Source of the DNA: Amycolatopsis regifaucium
Lineage (GTDB): Bacteria > Actinomycetota > Actinomycetes > Mycobacteriales > Pseudonocardiaceae
Assembly (NCBI RefSeq): GCF_001613935.1
Contig: NZ_LQCI01000004.1
Location: 136,129 to 200,128 of the forward strand
Reading direction: 5' to 3'
DNA length: 64,000 bases
A program made the translations under genes and the position numbers. The notes beneath the pieces are model-generated. The model had not been told where the DNA came from, did not search any database, and saw nothing but the letters and a program-made list of their open reading frames with translations. Of the stretch, positions 61,077 through 64,000 are shown piece after piece; positions within the stretch are counted from its first letter, which is position 1, and every line of letters starts with the position of its first letter.

Positions 61077-61721
61077 ATGTCCGGGACCATGCACCCACGC
61101 TACCGGCATGCCGCTGCGATCTATGACAAGGCATTCCCGTTCTTCTCATTCGGCGCCGGGCCGAAGATCCACGAAATCGTCGCGCGTACGGTGGCGGTCC
61201 CGGACGGCGGCACGGTGGTGGACGTCGGGTGCGGGACCGGGTTGATGCTTTCGATGCTGCGCGAGCGCGTCGGGCCGTCGGGCCGCGTCATCGGGATCGA
61301 CCTGACGGAGCCGATGCTGGACCGGGCACGGCAGCGGGTTTCCCACGGTGGCTGGAAGAACGTCGAACTGCGGTGCGAGGACATGACCGAATTCGACCCG
61401 GGCGCCGAGGCCGACGCCGCGGTTTTCGTGCTCAGCCTCAGCGCCGCGGAGCCGGCCGAGGTCTTCCAGCACACGCTCGGGTATCTGCGGCCCGGTGGCA
61501 GTGTCGTGATCGCCGACGGTATTCCGGCGCGGGGCCGCTGGTACCACCCGGCGATCAACGCCTACGCGCGCTTCCGCGCTCCTCTCGTCGGCTCGGATCT
61601 CGGCCGGGCGAGGGCGATCGAGCGGCTGGCGCACGAACATCTCGAAGACGTCCGGACCTCGGTCATCTGGGCTGGTCTGTACACGATCATCAGCGGCCGC
61701 GTGCCGAACAAAGGGGGATAA
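61077..61721 (+). CDS. SAM-dependent class I methyltransferase
   Basis: This 214-aa methyltransferase of the UbiE/Methyltransf_11 type has motif I VVDVGCGTGLML at about residues 45-56, the acidic residue after strand 2 in VIGIDLTEPMLDRARQ, and motif GYLRPGGSVVIADG. The substrate part is short, with YHPAINAYARFRAP. The ribosome site is weak; the ATG at 61089 is an alternative start. It begins the operon with P450, DUF6875-like and O-methyltransferase genes; the substrate is unknown. Confidence 0.88.
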   Translation: MSGTMHPRYRHAAAIYDKAFPFFSFGAGPKIHEIVARTVAVPDGGTVVDVGCGTGLMLSMLRERVGPSGRVIGIDLTEPMLDRARQRVSHGGWKNVELRCEDMTEFDPGAEADAAVFVLSLSAAEPAEVFQHTLGYLRPGGSVVIADGIPARGRWYHPAINAYARFRAPLVGSDLGRARAIERLAHEHLEDVRTSVIWAGLYTIISGRVPNKGG

Positions 61722-61723
61722 GC

Positions 61724-62929
61724 GTGTCCGTTCAACCGAAGGAACTGTTCGGCCCCGAGTTCATCCGTGATCCCTATCCGACCTACGCCTGGCTCCGCGA
61801 GCACGATCCGGTGCACCGGTTCCTGTTGCCGCAGGGAATGCCCGCGTGGCTGGTCTCGCGGCACGACGACGTCCGCGCGTGGCTGGCGGATCCGCGGCTG
61901 GCCAAGGATCTGGAGCGGTTCCTGCCACCGGAGGCCCTGCCCGGCGAGTACGTGCGCGACGTGCTCACCAAGAACATGCTCGCCAGCGATCCGCCCCGGC
62001 ACACCCGGTTGCGGCGGCTCGCGGCGAAGGCGTTCACCGCGCGGCGGGTCCAGTCGCTGCGGCCGCACATCACGCGGTTGGCCGACGAGTTGCTGGACGA
62101 GATGGGCGACGAGGGCACCACGGATCTGATCGACACGCTCGGCCTGCTGCCGATCACGGTGATCTACGAACTGCTCGGCGTGCCCAAACGCGACTGGGAG
62201 GCGTTCCGGGCGTGGTCGGTCCTCGGTTCCGATGAGCAGTCGACCGGCAGCGAGGAGTTCGAAACCTCGACGAAGTCACTGAAGGAGTACGCCCGGGCCC
62301 TGATCGCGGACAAGCGCGTGACCCCGGGCGAAGACCTGCTGTCCGACCTCATCGTGGCCCGCGACGAAGGGGACGCGCTCTCCGACGACGAACTGGTCGC
62401 GATGGTGTTCCTGCTGCTGCTCGGCGGCCAGGAGACGAGCATCAGCCTCATCGGCGCGACCGTCTACCACCTGCTGGGCCATCCCGACCAGCTCGCGTTG
62501 CTGCGCGCGGAACCGGAACGGCTGCCGTCGGCGATCGAAGAGGTACTGCGGTTCGACGGGCCGGCGATGAACGCGAGTATGCGGTTCGCCGTGGAGGACA
62601 TCGAGATCGGCGGCGTGCCGATCCCCGCGGGCGGCATCGTGTTCCTCGGGCTGGGGTCCGCCGGGCACGATTCGGCGCATGTCCCGGACGGCGACAGCTT
62701 CGACATCCGCCGGTCCGCGGGCAAACACCTCGCCTTCGGCCACGGTGTGCACACCTGCATCGGGTCGGCGCTGGCCCGTCTCGAAGGCGAGATCGCCATC
62801 GGCAGGTTGCTGGACCGCTACGCCGAACTGTGCCTGGCCGTGCACCCGGACGAGCTGAAATGGCGTCCTGGCATGCATTTCCGCGGTCCGGCCGAACTGC
62901 CGGTCAGTTACCGGGTGGAGCCGAGGTGA
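61724..62929 (+). CDS. Cytochrome P450
   Basis: This 401-aa bacterial P450 starts at GTG 61724, with AAGGGGGA upstream, two bases after the methyltransferase stop. The I-helix has GGQETS (residues 234-239), where Glu-Thr replaces the more usual Asp-Thr; the K-helix is EEVLRFDGP and the haem loop FGHGVHTCIG has Cys345. The opening FGPEFIRDPYPTYAWLREHDPVH is typical of secondary-metabolite P450s of the CYP107 group. It is unrelated at clan level to the P450 at 2358. It probably oxidises the methylated intermediate of this cluster. Confidence 0.94.
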   Translation: MSVQPKELFGPEFIRDPYPTYAWLREHDPVHRFLLPQGMPAWLVSRHDDVRAWLADPRLAKDLERFLPPEALPGEYVRDVLTKNMLASDPPRHTRLRRLAAKAFTARRVQSLRPHITRLADELLDEMGDEGTTDLIDTLGLLPITVIYELLGVPKRDWEAFRAWSVLGSDEQSTGSEEFETSTKSLKEYARALIADKRVTPGEDLLSDLIVARDEGDALSDDELVAMVFLLLLGGQETSISLIGATVYHLLGHPDQLALLRAEPERLPSAIEEVLRFDGPAMNASMRFAVEDIEIGGVPIPAGGIVFLGLGSAGHDSAHVPDGDSFDIRRSAGKHLAFGHGVHTCIGSALARLEGEIAIGRLLDRYAELCLAVHPDELKWRPGMHFRGPAELPVSYRVEPR

Positions 62930-63579
62930 TGCCGGAGGTCGCGGTCGCCCCGGAACGTCCCCGCGGCGACCGGCTCGATATCGACATGTCGACCGTCCTG
63001 GATTGGTTGCGCGACTACGTGAGCGCGCCCTCGGCGCACATCGGCAGGCCCGGGCCGGTCTGCCCGTTCGTGCCCGGCGCGCTGAAGACCGGCGCGATCC
63101 GCCTCAGCTTCCACTACGGCGTCGACGCGTGCGACGCCGACGAGCTGCGGAGACTGGTCAGCGCGGAGCTGAGCGAGTTCAAACGGCTGACCGAGCCACC
63201 GAAGCAGTCGGGGATCTCGCTGGACAGCGTGCTGGTGGTGCTCCCGGACGCCGTCGAGGAGGGCTGGCGGCGGATCGACGAAAGTTACGGCGGGCTCAAG
63301 GATCTGGCCGTCGGCGAGGGGCTGATGATCGGCCAGTTCCATCCTGCCTGCGCCGAGCCCGCCGTCCGCAATCCGGGGTTCCCGGTGTCGCGGTCACCGA
63401 TCGCGCTCTACGCCATCCGGCACATGGCCCCGCACGACGCGTTGTTCCTGCACGTGGAACGGGGCTGGTTCCGGAAGTACGCGGCCCGGTTCGCGTTGCA
63501 CGCCAGGCGATCGCGGACCGACCCGCTCATCGGCGAGCTGTACCGGCGAGCCTGGAACCGTTACGGAGGAGGAAAATGA
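62929..63579 (+). CDS. DUF6875-like protein
   Basis: The 216-aa soluble protein has the segment GRPGPVCPFVPGALKTGAIRL (in pieces, from about residue 37), with a conserved Cys-Pro-Phe, then IGQFHPACAEPAVRNPGF and MAPHDALFLHVERGWFRKYAARF. These resemble an actinobacterial family I remember as DUF6875, found in biosynthetic clusters; I am only moderately sure of the name. No known catalytic motif is seen. The ATG overlaps the P450 stop by one base (TGATG), and its own stop overlaps the next gene, so it is an integral part of the operon. Confidence 0.7.
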   Translation: MPEVAVAPERPRGDRLDIDMSTVLDWLRDYVSAPSAHIGRPGPVCPFVPGALKTGAIRLSFHYGVDACDADELRRLVSAELSEFKRLTEPPKQSGISLDSVLVVLPDAVEEGWRRIDESYGGLKDLAVGEGLMIGQFHPACAEPAVRNPGFPVSRSPIALYAIRHMAPHDALFLHVERGWFRKYAARFALHARRSRTDPLIGELYRRAWNRYGGGK

Positions 63580-64000
63580 CCGAGAGCGTGCAGATCCGGC
63601 AGCTGGTCTTCGGACAGCTGCTTTCCCGCGCGGTGTGCACGGCGGCCGAACTCGGGCTTTCCGACCTGCTCGCCGCCGGACCGCTGTCGGTCTCCGAACT
63701 GGCGGCGCGGGCGGGTGCCGATCCTCGGCGGCTCGCGCAGCTGATGCGCGCGCTCACCACGCATCAGCTCTACACCGCCCGCGACGACGGCGCGTACGAG
63801 CTCGCACCGCTCGGCGCGGCCTTGTGCGCCGGCGCACCCGGCTCCGCCCTGCCGACCGCGTTGCTGGCGGCGGGGGAGATCGGCGCCGCGTGGACGGGGA
63901 TGGCGGAGACCGTGCGCACCGGCGCGCCCGCCTTCGATCGACGGCTGGGCGTGGACTTCTTCACCCACCTCGGCCGTGATCAGCGGCTGCGCGCGCTTTT
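63576..64000 (+). CDS. O-methyltransferase, dimerisation domain (3' end outside window)
   Basis: The first 141 residues of a methyltransferase of the acetylserotonin/hydroxyneurospirene type. The visible part is the winged-helix dimerisation domain: LLSRAVCTAAELGLSDLLAAGPLSVSELAARAGADPRRLAQLMRAL (in pieces), then DGAYELAPLGAALCAG. The SAM-binding domain lies beyond the edge. GGAGGAGG is placed just before the ATG, and the start overlaps the preceding stop (ATGA). Such enzymes methylate phenolic or enolic oxygens in polyketide and terpenoid pathways, making a second methylation step likely. Confidence 0.85.
   Translation, partial: MTESVQIRQLVFGQLLSRAVCTAAELGLSDLLAAGPLSVSELAARAGADPRRLAQLMRALTTHQLYTARDDGAYELAPLGAALCAGAPGSALPTALLAAGEIGAAWTGMAETVRTGAPAFDRRLGVDFFTHLGRDQRLRAL

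Overview
The window is about 70% G+C, with strong G/C bias at third codon positions, frequent GTG starts, ATGA/GTGA coupled overlaps and many DUF222-HNH, Crp, ROK and TetR genes. This fits a filamentous actinomycete of the Pseudonocardiaceae, most likely Amycolatopsis or a close relative. That placement is inferred from gene content, codon use and a characteristic family of intergenic palindromes. I saw no rRNA, tRNA, CRISPR array or complete insertion sequence.

Left part (1-20 kb): a 3' fragment of a DUF222-HNH nuclease is followed by a 430-bp gene-free stretch carrying four copies of a small hairpin. Next come a MarR/GbsR-type repressor with an IS30-like N-terminal HTH, divergent from a P450 across a perfect dyad operator, and a secreted snapalysin. 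A three-gene operon follows (WD40-KAP NTPase, solute-binding/VWA membrane protein, small coiled-coil membrane protein), then a Crp regulator with a cyclase-homology protein, and a secreted DUF1996 protein. The tctCBA tricarboxylate transporter is divergent from a CitA/CitB-type two-component system. A TetR repressor faces an internally truncated MFS pump across a large dyad operator.

Middle part (20-48.5 kb) looks like one large carbohydrate/cyclitol locus. It has a dienelactone-hydrolase/GlxA pair, two ROK regulators, a ribose-type ABC importer with its lipoprotein, and a Gfo/Idh/MocA dehydrogenase. A tightly coupled ebo-type operon follows: inositol-phosphate-synthase homologue, EboC prenyltransferase, TIM-barrel-EboA fusion, EboB, EboE and EboF. 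After that comes a secreted oxidative suite: two giant ThuA/PQQ-type sugar dehydrogenases (one ending in a DUF1080 domain), two TIM-barrel isomerases, a two-domain multicopper oxidase and a plastocyanin-like protein with OmpL47-type repeats. My reading is that imported or internally made cyclitols/keto-sugars are modified, lipid-linked or trafficked by Ebo, and oxidised outside the cell. This is inference. A sugar-phosphate cyclase of the MIPS type sits where EboD (a dehydroquinate-synthase-like cyclase) occurs in other ebo clusters.

Right part (48.5-64 kb): an ECF41/SigJ-type sigma factor and its carboxymuconolactone-decarboxylase-like partner have matching candidate promoters. Then come a BCCT transporter, a second GlxA regulator, small membrane and secreted proteins missed by length filters, a TetR/FAD-monooxygenase pair and a second DUF222-HNH gene. 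The right edge begins a probable natural-product cluster: two paralogous, internally duplicated helical proteins (possibly haem-oxygenase-like), divergent from methyltransferase, P450, DUF6875-like and O-methyltransferase genes, the last running off the window.

Between genes lies a family of long, near-perfect palindromes built around a GAAGGCC core, with compensatory changes between copies, always downstream of genes.
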